Shown piece after piece: positions 35,548 to 45,095 of a stretch of 64,000 bases of DNA. Each line of letters starts with the position of its first letter. Position 1 is the stretch's first letter. The stretch is from Geomonas anaerohicana. Its GTDB lineage: Bacteria > Desulfobacterota > Desulfuromonadia > Geobacterales > Geobacteraceae. Position numbers and translations under genes: made by a program. The notes beneath the pieces were generated by a model. It made no database searches and was not told the DNA's origin. It was given only the letters and a program-made list of their open reading frames with translations. The stretch spans positions 372,001 to 436,000 of the forward strand of contig NZ_JAEMHL010000001.1 of NCBI RefSeq assembly GCF_016458305.1, read 5' to 3'.

Positions 35548-36360
35548 ATGTACCACGTTTATTTACTTTCTGATGCGACGGGCGAGACCGTCGAGCGGGT
35601 GGCGCGGGCCGCGCTGACCCAGTTCAAGGACGTGGATGTCCGCCTGCGCCGGGTCGGTCAGATCAGGAACCGCGAGGACATCCTGAAGGCCCTGGACGAA
35701 GTCGACCGCTTCCCGGGCATTATCTTTTATACGCTGGTGAACACGGAGCTGGCGCAGTTCGTCAGGAACGAATGCGAGGCGCGGCAGCTCGACGCGGTGG
35801 ACCTTATCACCCCGCTGCTCTTCAAGCTGGCCGAGTTCCTGGAAATGAGGCCGCAGAAGCTGCCCGGCCTGCAGTACGAGATGAACTCCGAGTACTACCG
35901 CCGCATGGAGGCGGTTGATTTTACCGTAAAGCAGGATGACGGCCAGGAGCCGCGCAACCTGCATAAGGCGGACATCGTCCTGATCGGCGTGTCCCGCTCA
36001 TCGAAGACTCCGCTCTCCATGTACCTCGCCCACAAGGGGTACAAGGTGGCGAACGTGCCCATCATCCAGGGAATCGATCCCCCCCCCGAGTTGGAGGAGG
36101 TAGAACCGGAACGGGTGGTAGGCCTCATTATCGACACGCAGCGACTGGTCGATATTCGCAGCGCGCGGCTCAGGAACTTAAGGCAGAGCCCGCGCGGCAG
36201 CTACGCCGACTACAGGCAGGTTGAAGAAGAACTCGCCTATTGCCGGCGCTTTTACCGAGCCCACCCCGCCTGGCTGGTTATCGATGTAACCAACAAATCG
36301 GTTGAGGAGTCTGCCGCAGAGATTCTGAGCAGGCTTCATGGTGATATCAGGCACGATTAG
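35548..36360 (+). CDS. ppsR: PEP synthase / pyruvate-phosphate dikinase regulatory protein (DUF299)
   Basis: 270-aa bifunctional kinase and phosphorylase that inactivates PEP synthase or pyruvate phosphate dikinase by ADP-dependent phosphorylation and reverses it with phosphate. Family signatures are [18 protein letters not shown] at the start, the P-loop G147-[20 protein letters not shown] and the C-terminal [11 protein letters not shown]. The SD is weak. The target enzyme gene is not adjacent. It is 33 bases upstream of the response regulator, possibly co-transcribed. Confidence 0.92.
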   Translation: MYHVYLLSDATGETVERVARAALTQFKDVDVRLRRVGQIRNREDILKALDEVDRFPGIIFYTLVNTELAQFVRNECEARQLDAVDLITPLLFKLAEFLEMRPQKLPGLQYEMNSEYYRRMEAVDFTVKQDDGQEPRNLHKADIVLIGVSRSSKTPLSMYLAHKGYKVANVPIIQGIDPPPELEEVEPERVVGLIIDTQRLVDIRSARLRNLRQSPRGSYADYRQVEEELAYCRRFYRAHPAWLVIDVTNKSVEESAAEILSRLHGDIRHD

Positions 36361-36393
36361 AGGTCGACATAATTTAAAAGAGAGGGAATCAAC

Positions 36394-37068
36394 ATGAGAA
36401 TCTTGGTGGTTGAAGACGAGAAAAAGGTTGCCAGCTTCATTAAGCGCGGGCTCGAGGAGGAGCAGTACGAAGTCCACACGGCCGCAGACGGTGAAGAGGG
36501 GCTTAAGCTTGCGCTGGAGAAGCCGTTCGATCTGATCGTGCTGGACTGGATGCTTCCGAAAAAAGACGGTCTTTCCGTGCTCAAGGAACTCAGGGAGCGC
36601 AAGAACGTCACCCCGATCCTGATGCTCACCGCGAAGGATTCGGTAGAAGATATCGTGGCAGGTCTGGACTCCGGTTCCGACGACTACCTGACCAAGCCGT
36701 TCGCCTTTGCCGAGCTGCTCGCCCGCGTCCGTGCGCTGATGAGAAGGAGCGAACTCGACCGCGGTGCCGAGATCCGCTTCGCCGACCTGCGTCTCGACCC
36801 GGTTACCCACAAGGTATGGCGCAAGGACAAGGAGATCGATCTCACCGCCAAGGAATACGGCCTGCTCGAGTACTTCATGCGCAACCCGCACCAGGTGCTC
36901 ACCAGGACCATGATCGCCGAGCACGTCTGGGATTACACCTTCGACAGCTTCACCAACATCATCGACGTCTACGTCAACTACCTGCGTAAGAAGATCGATC
37001 GTGAAGCCGACAAGAAGCTGATCCACACCGTGAGGGGCGTGGGCTACATCCTCAAAGAAGAAGAGTAG
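36394..37068 (+). CDS. OmpR/PhoB-family response regulator without an adjacent kinase
   Basis: 224 aa. The receiver domain has the acidic pair E7/D8, phospho-acceptor D51 (IVLDWMLP) and the conserved Lys in YLTKPF. A winged-helix DNA-binding domain follows (about 130-222: LTAKEYGLLEYF, IDVYVNYLRKKID, VRGVGYIL). The ATG follows GAGAGGG. No histidine kinase is encoded next to it: upstream is ppsR and downstream, after a terminator, a DegP-type protease. Its kinase and regulon cannot be named from this window. Confidence 0.93.
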   Translation: MRILVVEDEKKVASFIKRGLEEEQYEVHTAADGEEGLKLALEKPFDLIVLDWMLPKKDGLSVLKELRERKNVTPILMLTAKDSVEDIVAGLDSGSDDYLTKPFAFAELLARVRALMRRSELDRGAEIRFADLRLDPVTHKVWRKDKEIDLTAKEYGLLEYFMRNPHQVLTRTMIAEHVWDYTFDSFTNIIDVYVNYLRKKIDREADKKLIHTVRGVGYILKEEE

Positions 37069-37093
37069 CCGCCTGCCATATCCACTGTCCGAC

Positions 37094-37141
37094 AAACGGA
37101 CCTCCCCCGGCCGCAGCCGCTGGGGCGGGGTCCGTTTTTTT
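37094..37141 (+). terminator. Intrinsic terminator after the response regulator
   Basis: AAACGGACC pairs with GGTCCGTTT, with additional internal C-rich/G-rich pairing, followed by a run of T. Confidence 0.88.
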
Positions 37142-37226
37142 GTTTACGGGAGCGGCTTCTCAGGCAGGCTTGACAAACTACAGGTGCAGTATTAGCTTTA
37201 CCGTACTCAAATCCCAGGAGGTAGCC

Positions 37227-38603
37227 ATGCAGGCAGCAATCGTAGCAAGATTTCTGGTGTTTAGCTTATTTCTCTCCTCCGTTTTCTCCACCGTCGCGGG
37301 TGCCGCGACGCTCACCCCCGACTTCGCCAAGCTTGCCAAGAAGCTAAAGCCCGCGGTAGTCAACATCAGCACTTCCAAGACCATCGCCATGAAGAAGCGA
37401 CAGCATCCCGGCGGCGATCCCTTCCAGGAGTACTTCGACAAGTTCTTCGAGGCCCCGCGCCAGCAACCCCACAAGCAGCAAAGCATGGGATCGGGCTTCA
37501 TCATCAGCGATGACGGCTACATCATTACCAACAACCACGTCGTGAAGGACGCCGACGACATCAAGGTGAAGCTTTCCGATGGCCGCGAGTACAAGGGCGA
37601 GATCAAGGGGCGCGACGACAAGCTCGACCTGGCCCTGGTGAAGATCGATGCCAAGGCACACCTGCCGGTGGCTCCGCTGGGCGACAGCGACAAGATGGAG
37701 GTGGGTGACTGGGTCATGGCCATCGGTAACCCCTTCGGCCTCTCCCAGACGGTCACCGCCGGCATCATCAGTGCGCAGGGGAGGGTGATCGGCAGCGGCC
37801 CGTACGATGACTTCATCCAGACCGATGCCTCCATCAACCCGGGCAACTCCGGCGGTCCGCTCTTCAACACCGACGGCGAGGTGATCGGCATCAACACCGC
37901 CATCGTCGCGGGGGGGCAGGGGATCGGTTTCGCCATCCCGATCAACATGGCCAAGGAGATCCTGCCGCAGCTCAAGGAAAGCGGCAAGGTGACCCGCGGC
38001 TGGCTCGGCGTGTCGGTGCAGATGGTGACCCAGGATCTGGCCAAGTCCTTCGGGATGGAGAGCGAGCAGGGCGCCCTGGTGGCCGAGGTGATGAAGGACA
38101 GCCCCGCCGAGAAGGCAGGCGTCAAAGGTGGTGACATCATCCTCGAGTACGACGGGCACGTCATCAAGGATATGGCCGAACTGCCGCGCCGCGTGGCGGC
38201 AACCCCGGTAGGGAAGAAGGTGAAACTCGTGGTGCTGCGCGACGGCAAGCAGGTGCCGCTCCAGGTGACCGTCGAGAAGCTGAAGGATGGCGGCGAAGAT
38301 GAGGATGCCGCCGTAACTGGTGACCGCCTCGGGCTCAAGGTTAGCGACCTCACCGCTGAGCGCGCCCAGCAGATGAGGCTGCAGGGGGAGAAAGGGGTCG
38401 TGGTGACCGACGTGGAAGCCGACAGCCTTGCCGAGAAGGCAGGGATCATGGATGGTGACGTGATCAGGGAGATTAACGGGGTCCGTATCACCAGCGTTAA
38501 GGATTACAGCAAGGTCATTGCCGGTGTGAAGAAGGGTGGCTACGTGAAGATGCTGCTGAGAAGGGGCGAGGCTTCGCTGTTCGTGGCGCTCAGGCTCGAC
38601 TAG
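37227..38603 (+). CDS. degP: DegP/HtrA-type periplasmic serine protease
   Basis: 458 aa with a signal peptide (cleavage near AGA-A, about residue 26). It is a trypsin-like protease domain with the triad H104 (NNHVV), D134 and S208 (GNSGG), followed by two PDZ domains (about 275-365 and 375-455, with AGVKGGDIILEYDG and AGIMDGDVIREING). The role is periplasmic protein quality control. The ATG is preceded by AGGAGG; the frame runs upstream to 37140 through the terminator region and is not used. The name DegP rather than DegQ or DegS rests on the two PDZ domains and the soluble export signal. It is a single-gene unit. Confidence 0.93.
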   Translation: MQAAIVARFLVFSLFLSSVFSTVAGAATLTPDFAKLAKKLKPAVVNISTSKTIAMKKRQHPGGDPFQEYFDKFFEAPRQQPHKQQSMGSGFIISDDGYIITNNHVVKDADDIKVKLSDGREYKGEIKGRDDKLDLALVKIDAKAHLPVAPLGDSDKMEVGDWVMAIGNPFGLSQTVTAGIISAQGRVIGSGPYDDFIQTDASINPGNSGGPLFNTDGEVIGINTAIVAGGQGIGFAIPINMAKEILPQLKESGKVTRGWLGVSVQMVTQDLAKSFGMESEQGALVAEVMKDSPAEKAGVKGGDIILEYDGHVIKDMAELPRRVAATPVGKKVKLVVLRDGKQVPLQVTVEKLKDGGEDEDAAVTGDRLGLKVSDLTAERAQQMRLQGEKGVVVTDVEADSLAEKAGIMDGDVIREINGVRITSVKDYSKVIAGVKKGGYVKMLLRRGEASLFVALRLD

Positions 38604-38634
38604 GCGCAATATTAAGTACAGAGGAAATACACAG

Positions 38635-38666
38635 AAAGGGGATCCGGGTGCCGGGTCCCCCTTTTT
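38635..38666 (+). terminator. Intrinsic terminator after degP
   Basis: AAAGGGGA(T)CCGG pairs with CCGG(G)TCCCC around GTG, followed by TTTTT. Confidence 0.87.
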
Positions 38667-38688
38667 GCGTATGGTGTCGGTGACTCTG

Positions 38689-38769
38689 CCCCCTCCCCGA
38701 CCCTCCCCCTCCGGGGGAGGGAGGTTCCAGGAGTTCCTCCCCCCGGAGGGGGGACGCTGGAGGGGGGGC
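38689..38769. repeat. Two facing copies of the CCTCCGGGGGAGG palindrome family
   Basis: CCCCTCCCCGACCCTCCCCCTCCGGGGGAGGGAGG, then a second related unit CCCCGGAGGGGGGACGCTGGAGGGGG, filling the gap before the rnz stop codon. Confidence 0.75.
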
Positions 38770-38774
38770 GCTAA

Positions 38775-39785
38775 CTACCTACCTCTCCCCTCGAACGCCT
38801 CCGCTACCTCGCGGCGCAGTTCGTCTTCGGCACCGAGGTGCCTGGGGGAGAAGTGGAACGGGATCACCCTCGCGGCACCGGCTTCGCGTGCGAGTTCTCC
38901 GGCCTGGCGCGCGGTGAGATGGGCACGCTCCCGGGCGCGCTCCGCATCCACGTTCAGGAATACGGCCTCAATGAAGAGGTAGTCGGCGCCGCGGGCAAGT
39001 TCGACGATGCGGCGTCGGTTGTCCGGGGTGAAGGCGGTGTCGGTGACGTAGGCGATCTTCTCGCCCGGCACCACCTGCAGTACCTTCTCTTTCAACTGTC
39101 CGATGGTGAGACGGCGACCTTCGCTTTGGCCGGGGAGCGAGGCGGTTATCACCGTGTCATCCGGCTCGCCGCGCAACACGGCGCGCTTCACTTCCGACAG
39201 CCAGGGCCCGACCGGCAGCCCCAGTTCCTCCAGGTGGTTCTTCATGAAGTTCACGTGCAGCTTTTCCTCGAAGGCGTAGGCGAGGCAGGGGATGCTGTGC
39301 TCCAGGAAGGTCGCCCGCAGGCGCAGGTTCTCCTCCTCCTGGATCACGCCGTCACTGAAGCGGAGCTTCTCCACGTTTTCCCGCGCGAAGACCCGGCGCG
39401 AGCTGAAGCGGGCGCGGACTCCGCTGCCGTCGGGGTGCAGTTCGGTGACGGTGATGACGAACTCGGTGGGGTAGCTCTGGATCAGGTTCCAGCTGTAGGA
39501 AGCGAGGCGATGCTCGACTTGGCTCAGGATGCCGGGAGGACCGAACAGGCGTAACGCCATGTCGCGCCCCAGCATGATGCGCAGCATGAGGTCGAAGCCG
39601 ATGAAGTGGTCGATGTGGGTGTGGGAGATGCAGACGTCGCTTAAGCGCAGGATCTTGCGCGGGCCGAGGCGGTGGATCTCCCCCAGGTCGAAGAGGATGG
39701 CCCTCCGGGCGAACTGGAAATCGACGTACACGCCCGGGTCTCCGAAGGGAGGGTTCACCAGGGTGGGGAGGAAATGGGGAGTCAT
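38775..39785 (-). CDS. rnz: Ribonuclease Z-like metallo-beta-lactamase protein
   Basis: 336 aa of the MBL fold with the metal-binding SHTHIDHFIGFD, a further metal-ligand region (VTDTAF) and C-terminal IPFHFSPRH. It probably processes tRNA 3' ends. The ATG at 39785 is preceded by GGAGG; the frame extends to 39860 without an SD. Insertions make it longer than the compact RNase Z and closer to long bacterial variants, so a related MBL hydrolase remains possible. It lies downstream of the 6S RNA terminator on the same strand. Confidence 0.8.
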   Translation of the reverse strand: MTPHFLPTLVNPPFGDPGVYVDFQFARRAILFDLGEIHRLGPRKILRLSDVCISHTHIDHFIGFDLMLRIMLGRDMALRLFGPPGILSQVEHRLASYSWNLIQSYPTEFVITVTELHPDGSGVRARFSSRRVFARENVEKLRFSDGVIQEEENLRLRATFLEHSIPCLAYAFEEKLHVNFMKNHLEELGLPVGPWLSEVKRAVLRGEPDDTVITASLPGQSEGRRLTIGQLKEKVLQVVPGEKIAYVTDTAFTPDNRRRIVELARGADYLFIEAVFLNVDAERARERAHLTARQAGELAREAGAARVIPFHFSPRHLGAEDELRREVAEAFEGRGR

Positions 39786-39863
39786 GCGTGCCTCCGGGAC
39801 CGTGGATACAGGGAGTGGCGAGCCACCCATTGCTATATATCCATAGGAACTGGAGCGCAAGAC

Positions 39864-39893
39864 GAAAAAAAGGGGACCGTCACCGGATCCCCT
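39864..39893 (-). terminator. Intrinsic terminator of the 6S RNA transcript
   Basis: On the minus strand, AGGGGA(T)CCGG...CGGTCCCCT followed by seven T. It lies 12 bases past the closing stem of the 6S RNA. Confidence 0.82.
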
Positions 39894-39904
39894 AATTTCT
39901 TATT

Positions 39905-40095
39905 GCAGCTCTCTCCGCCTTGTCGTTTGGTTGGGGGGCCTCACAGCGAGTTCCCATTCAGGTGGGCTCCTGTAGACCGCTTCAGGCAATTCCCGCGCAA
40001 TGGGGCAGCACACCACGGTCGAAACAGGCTCCCGTACAATAAATTATTCCGCAGGGGCGTTAATAACCTTCACGGGCATGGCAGAGAGAGCGTGT
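39905..40095 (-). ncRNA. ssrS: 6S RNA
   Basis: About 190-nt RNA on the minus strand, unannotated by any ORF. Its ends pair in a closing stem (GCTCTCTCTGCC at 40091-40080 with GGCGGAGAGAGC at 39919-39908). The 5' half contains GCCCCTGCGGAATAATTTATT, which aligns well with the 5' bubble strand and pRNA template of E. coli 6S RNA (CCCCTGAGCCGATATTTCAT). It has its own sigma-70 promoter and terminator. 6S RNA binds the sigma-70 holoenzyme and templates short pRNAs. Size, closing stem and central AT-rich bubble all fit; a covariance-model search was not possible here. Confidence 0.8.
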
Positions 40096-40105
40096 TAGTG
40101 GCTGT

Positions 40106-40134
40106 ATTGTAGATCCGTGCTTATGAGAAATCAA
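40106..40134 (-). promoter_or_regulatory. Sigma-70 promoter of 6S RNA
   Basis: On the minus strand, TTGATT (40134-40129) and TACAAT (40111-40106) with exactly 17 bases between. The start is predicted near 40098, at the 6S 5' end. Confidence 0.8.
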
Positions 40135-40246
40135 CCTTGTTTTCTTTAATGACAATGCCGCTCATACAGTCCCCAAAACTGTTGCAATTTTGACCGGTTG
40201 ACGTACAATGCGCGGAACCGAAACCCTTTAATAAACGGGAGGCAAG

Positions 40247-40528
40247 ATGCGTCTTAAGGAAGAACAGATCGCGCGCCTGGCGGAGAAGGTGCTGGGTGAC
40301 CTGGAGCGCGCTCAACTGGTGCAGCAGAAACAGGGACGCGGCGCCGTGCTGGCCGGCATCAAGGCCGCTATCGCTAAGGACATCAAGCAGGAGGAAGACC
40401 TGGAGCGCGACGCCGAGGCACTGTTGGAGCAGACGCTGAAGGCCGTGGGAGGCCAGGGGATCGACCGGCACAAGATGCTCAAGATGATCAAGGATAAACT
40501 GGCCAAGGAGAGGAAGATCGTTCTGTAA
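40247..40528 (+). CDS. DUF507 family protein, copy 1
   Basis: 93-aa cytoplasmic protein, highly helical and charged, starting MRLKEEQIARLAEKVL. DUF507 proteins occur in tandem pairs in Desulfobacterota and have no established function. The SD GGGAGG is 6 bases upstream. It pairs with the gene 49 bases downstream, which is probably co-transcribed. Confidence 0.85.
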   Translation: MRLKEEQIARLAEKVLGDLERAQLVQQKQGRGAVLAGIKAAIAKDIKQEEDLERDAEALLEQTLKAVGGQGIDRHKMLKMIKDKLAKERKIVL

Positions 40529-40577
40529 CCGACCGCCCCGCCGGACCGGCACGCCGGCACGCATCCAAGGAGAGACC

Positions 40578-40850
40578 ATGCACATCTCGGAAGACCGCAT
40601 TTCCCATATAGCGCACAAGATCTACGACAAGCTCTATAACGACGACCTCGCCGACTTCCCCGACGAGCGCCGCGCCCTCGACTCCATCAAGGACTCCATC
40701 GAGGGATTCTTCTCCATCATGGAACAGGTGGACCAGGCGGTGCGCGCGAAGCTTGCCTCGTACAGCCAGGCCAAGGTTCCGGGGAGCCGTGACTGGGAGA
40801 TCCTGTACCAGAAGTTTTACGCCGAGGAACTGGCAAAAAAGAAGTGGTAA
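40578..40850 (+). CDS. DUF507 family protein, copy 2
   Basis: 90 aa, MHISEDRISHIAHKIYDKLY at the start, aligned in register with copy 1 (xxxxEdxIxxxAxKixdxL). The C-terminus KFYAEELAKKKW is basic. The SD AAGGAG lies just upstream. The function is unknown. It lies about 40 bases before the groE promoter with no obvious terminator between. Confidence 0.85.
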   Translation: MHISEDRISHIAHKIYDKLYNDDLADFPDERRALDSIKDSIEGFFSIMEQVDQAVRAKLASYSQAKVPGSRDWEILYQKFYAEELAKKKW

Positions 40851-40890
40851 CGAGGGGATAGCTGCAGGAAAATTATTTTGCAGACCGCCC

Positions 40891-40919
40891 TTGATTTTTA
40901 GGGTCATGCTGTTTATATT
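40891..40919 (+). promoter_or_regulatory. Sigma-70 promoter of groESL
   Basis: TTGATT (40891-40896) and TATATT (40914-40919) with 17 bases between. The expected start point at about 40926 places the CIRCE operator across the first transcribed bases. Confidence 0.8.
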
Positions 40920-40929
40920 TAGCAGGCAT

Positions 40930-40956
40930 TTAGCACTCAGCAGTTTTGAGTGCTAA
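40930..40956 (+). promoter_or_regulatory. CIRCE operator (HrcA binding site)
   Basis: A perfect TTAGCACTC-N9-GAGTGCTAA inverted repeat. HrcA binding here represses groESL until heat or misfolded protein titrates GroEL. The hrcA gene itself is not in the window. Confidence 0.97.
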
Positions 40957-41008
40957 TATTTTTTTCAATATCAAGAGATCGATGCATCTCAAGAAAGGAG
41001 AGGAAAGC

Positions 41009-41299
41009 ATGAATCTTAGACCGCTGCAGGACCGTATCATCGTGAAGAGGGTTGAGGAAGCTACCATGACCGCCGGTGGTCTGTACATCCCGGAAACCGC
41101 CAAGGAAAAGCCGCAGCAGGGCGAAGTCGTGGCAGTGGGCAACGGGAAGAGGGGCGAGGACGGCAAGGTGTACCCGATCGATCTCAAGGTGGGCGACAAG
41201 GTGCTGTTCGGCAAATATGCTGGGAGCGAAGTGAAGCTGGAAGGCGAGGATTTCCTGATCATGCGCGAGGACGACATCCTCGGCGTTCTCGAGAAGTAA
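41009..41299 (+). CDS. groES: Co-chaperonin GroES
   Basis: 96-aa lid of the GroEL folding chamber. [16 protein letters not shown] at the start, the mobile loop [16 protein letters not shown], and the conserved end [10 protein letters not shown]. The ATG at 41009 follows an AGGAGAGGAAAGC SD region. A further in-frame upstream extension to 40946 overlaps CIRCE and is rejected. It is 34 bases upstream of groEL in one operon. Confidence 0.97.
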   Translation: MNLRPLQDRIIVKRVEEATMTAGGLYIPETAKEKPQQGEVVAVGNGKRGEDGKVYPIDLKVGDKVLFGKYAGSEVKLEGEDFLIMREDDILGVLEK

Positions 41300-41312
41300 G
41301 CGAATACTATAA

Positions 41313-42986
<1,674 letters not shown>

Positions 42987-43011
42987 GCCCTGCAGTCCCC
43001 AAGCAGCAACC

Positions 43012-43046
43012 AAAGGGAGTCGGCCTGAAGCCGGCTCCCTTTTTTG
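43012..43046 (+). terminator. Intrinsic terminator of groESL
   Basis: AAAGGGAGTCGGC pairs with GCCGGCTCCCTTT around CTGAA, followed by a T run. Confidence 0.93.
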
Positions 43047-43089
43047 TGCTCATCCGAATCGCCCTTGATCAATTGCCACTGTTGCTGCT

Positions 43090-43116
43090 GTAGGGGCGAA
43101 TAATCATTCGCCCCCC
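43090..43116. repeat. GTAGGGGCGAAT palindrome, copy 1
   Basis: GTAGGGGCGAAT-AATC-ATTCGCCCCC, a near-perfect inverted repeat. Other copies lie at 49621 and 49689. The rest of the 410-base gap (42987-43397) holds the groE terminator, another repeat and nothing else I can name. Confidence 0.85.
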
Positions 43117-43166
43117 CCTCGAATTGCGGGAGGGGGCGGCAATGGAGGATGCTGTGGCTACCGCGG

Positions 43167-43206
43167 CTAAATCCCCCCTGATCCCCCCTTGCAAAGGGGG
43201 GGGACG
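43167..43206. repeat. AAATCCCCCC...AAAGGGGGG inverted repeat, copy 1
   Basis: A CTAAATCCCCCCTGATCC...CAAAGGGGGG unit, with related copies at 62428-62520. It is a dispersed intergenic family. Confidence 0.8.
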
Positions 43207-43397
43207 TGAGGGCTCGTACAAAGGCCGCTTTTTTTAATAAGCAACGTAGCGCCGGCGCCGCCCCAAGTGCCTCTCTTTACAAAAAATAAAGGAAAGCGTA
43301 TGCTTACGCCGGTGTGCATGAGGCTGAGAGCTCATGAAGGAACAGGAAAGGCTAGGGCGGTCGGAGCGACCGGGAGCAGCACCGCAGGCGAGGGAGC

Positions 43398-45086
43398 ATG
43401 ATGGAACAGGCTGTTGAGCAGCAGGAGGTCGGCAAGGAAGAGCTTGCTTCGGTGACGCAGATCGTTCTCGGAATGATCAAGACGTCGAAGGGACTCAGGA
43501 TCTACCTGCCCAACAATCCCGTACTGATAGGGTTCATCTCCGATCTCGGCACCAGGATGACCGTTCACCTGGCGCGCTACGGCGAGCTCACCCTCGACGT
43601 GGAGCAGTTTGCGTTGCGCTACCAGGGGGCAGTCGTTTACGAGAACAAGGACCCCAAGGAGAGCATGGCGAGCCGGCTCCATGCCGACGGCATCCGGACC
43701 GTGTTCTTCGACCAGGGGGTGGAGCCGGCAGAAATCGTGGCATTTCTCGGCGTGGTCGGTTTCGAGCGCCCCAGCAGCGATGACGACGTCGTGACGCAGC
43801 TTTGGGAGCGCAACCTCCAGCATATCGGCTACCTTACCGAGGACGATTTCACCGATCCTTACCTGTTGCGGGACGCCGAGAATGCCGACCAGCAGCGCGA
43901 CGCGCTGGAGCGCATCCGGCAGGAACTGGTGCAACAGCCTCCCCCCCCGCCGCGTATGATTCCCAAGCACCTCCTCATGCTGAGCGCCGAAGAGGAGGCG
44001 TGGTTGCGCAAGGCCGTCGATTTCGAGGGGCGCTGCAACGGTCTCGATGACGTGATCGGCATCCTGGCCGCCATACTGGGCGAGATCCAGGAGCCGGAAC
44101 TTTTCGCCGATTTCACCGCCATCCTTGGCAACCTCACGGTGAACCTCGTGGTCGCCGGGGATATTGCCCACGCCCTCAAGCTGGCGCAGTTTCTGGACCG
44201 CTTGCAAAAGCTGCCGACCACGGCGCCGGAGCAGCGGCAGCAGTTGGCGGCAGCCCTGGCCGCGATTCTCTCGGATTCCACCGTCCAGGTGCTCAAGGTG
44301 GCGCTGGACAGCTCCGAGGCTAGCATCGACTACGTACAGTTGAAGGAACTGCTGCTTATTTTGGGCATCCCTTCCCTGGGGGCGATCTGCGAACTGTTGG
44401 GACGGGTAGAGAAACTCAAGGTGCGCAAGCTGATCGTCGAGGTCCTGGTGGAGTTGGGGCAGGATAACCCGGCGGTATTCGAGCCGTTTCTCAGTGACCC
44501 GCGCTGGTACTTGGTGCGCAACGTGGTGCTGATCCTTTCCCTGATAGGAACGCCGGCGGCGCTCAAGATGATCCTCGGGCTGATCTCGCACCGGGAGCCG
44601 CGCATACGGCGCGAGGTGCTGGGGTTCCTGGAGCGCACCAGTGACGCCAAGGCGAAGACCTACGTCCTGAAATACCTGCGGGACGAGTCGAGCGCCCTGC
44701 GCATCAAGGCCCTGCAGGTACTGACCAGGGAGAGGCTTCCTTTCGCGCTGAAGCCGGTAGTGGCGCTGGTCGGCGCAGACGATTTCCAGGAGCGCCCGCT
44801 GGAGGAGAAGAAGGAGATTTTCCTGGCGCTGGGCGAATTGGGGCAGGAGAGCGTCCTCCCCATGCTGCGCGAGCAGCTCCTGAAGCGCTACTGGTTCCAG
44901 AAGGGGAACGAGAAGGAATCGGTGCAACTGGCGCTCCTCGGGCTGGGACGGATCCGCAGCAAAGCCGCCCTGGAGCTTTTGGAAGAGGCGCGTGGACAGA
45001 AAAAAGGAGGCGAAATCCGGTCCATGCTGGACCAGGCCATCGCCTCTCATGCCGCCCGGCAGAGAACTCCGGGGGGAGCGAGGTGA
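43398..45086 (+). CDS. HEAT-repeat protein with an N-terminal domain shared with the next gene
   Basis: 562 aa, cytoplasmic by lack of signal or membrane segments. Residues about 15-130 form an alpha/beta domain (LRIYLPNNPVLIGFISDL, DGIRTVFFDQGVEPAEIVAFL). From about 200 to 545 there are helical repeats with HEAT character (WYLVRNVVLILSLIGTPAAL, EPRIRREVLGFLERT, SSALRIKALQVLTRE). The repeats suggest a protein-binding scaffold. The ATG at 43398 or 43401 follows GCAGGCGAGGGAG. It is 9 bases upstream of the HD-GYP gene, clearly co-transcribed. The specific role is unknown; a partner for the HD-GYP protein is a reasonable inference. Confidence 0.8.
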   Translation: MMEQAVEQQEVGKEELASVTQIVLGMIKTSKGLRIYLPNNPVLIGFISDLGTRMTVHLARYGELTLDVEQFALRYQGAVVYENKDPKESMASRLHADGIRTVFFDQGVEPAEIVAFLGVVGFERPSSDDDVVTQLWERNLQHIGYLTEDDFTDPYLLRDAENADQQRDALERIRQELVQQPPPPPRMIPKHLLMLSAEEEAWLRKAVDFEGRCNGLDDVIGILAAILGEIQEPELFADFTAILGNLTVNLVVAGDIAHALKLAQFLDRLQKLPTTAPEQRQQLAAALAAILSDSTVQVLKVALDSSEASIDYVQLKELLLILGIPSLGAICELLGRVEKLKVRKLIVEVLVELGQDNPAVFEPFLSDPRWYLVRNVVLILSLIGTPAALKMILGLISHREPRIRREVLGFLERTSDAKAKTYVLKYLRDESSALRIKALQVLTRERLPFALKPVVALVGADDFQERPLEEKKEIFLALGELGQESVLPMLREQLLKRYWFQKGNEKESVQLALLGLGRIRSKAALELLEEARGQKKGGEIRSMLDQAIASHAARQRTPGGAR

Positions 45087-45095
45087 GGTTGAGCC

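Noticed and set aside
39905..40095. Plus-strand reading of the structured RNA before DUF507
   Set aside because: The pRNA-template-like segment, promoter and terminator all fit the minus strand. The plus strand has no terminator after the stem.
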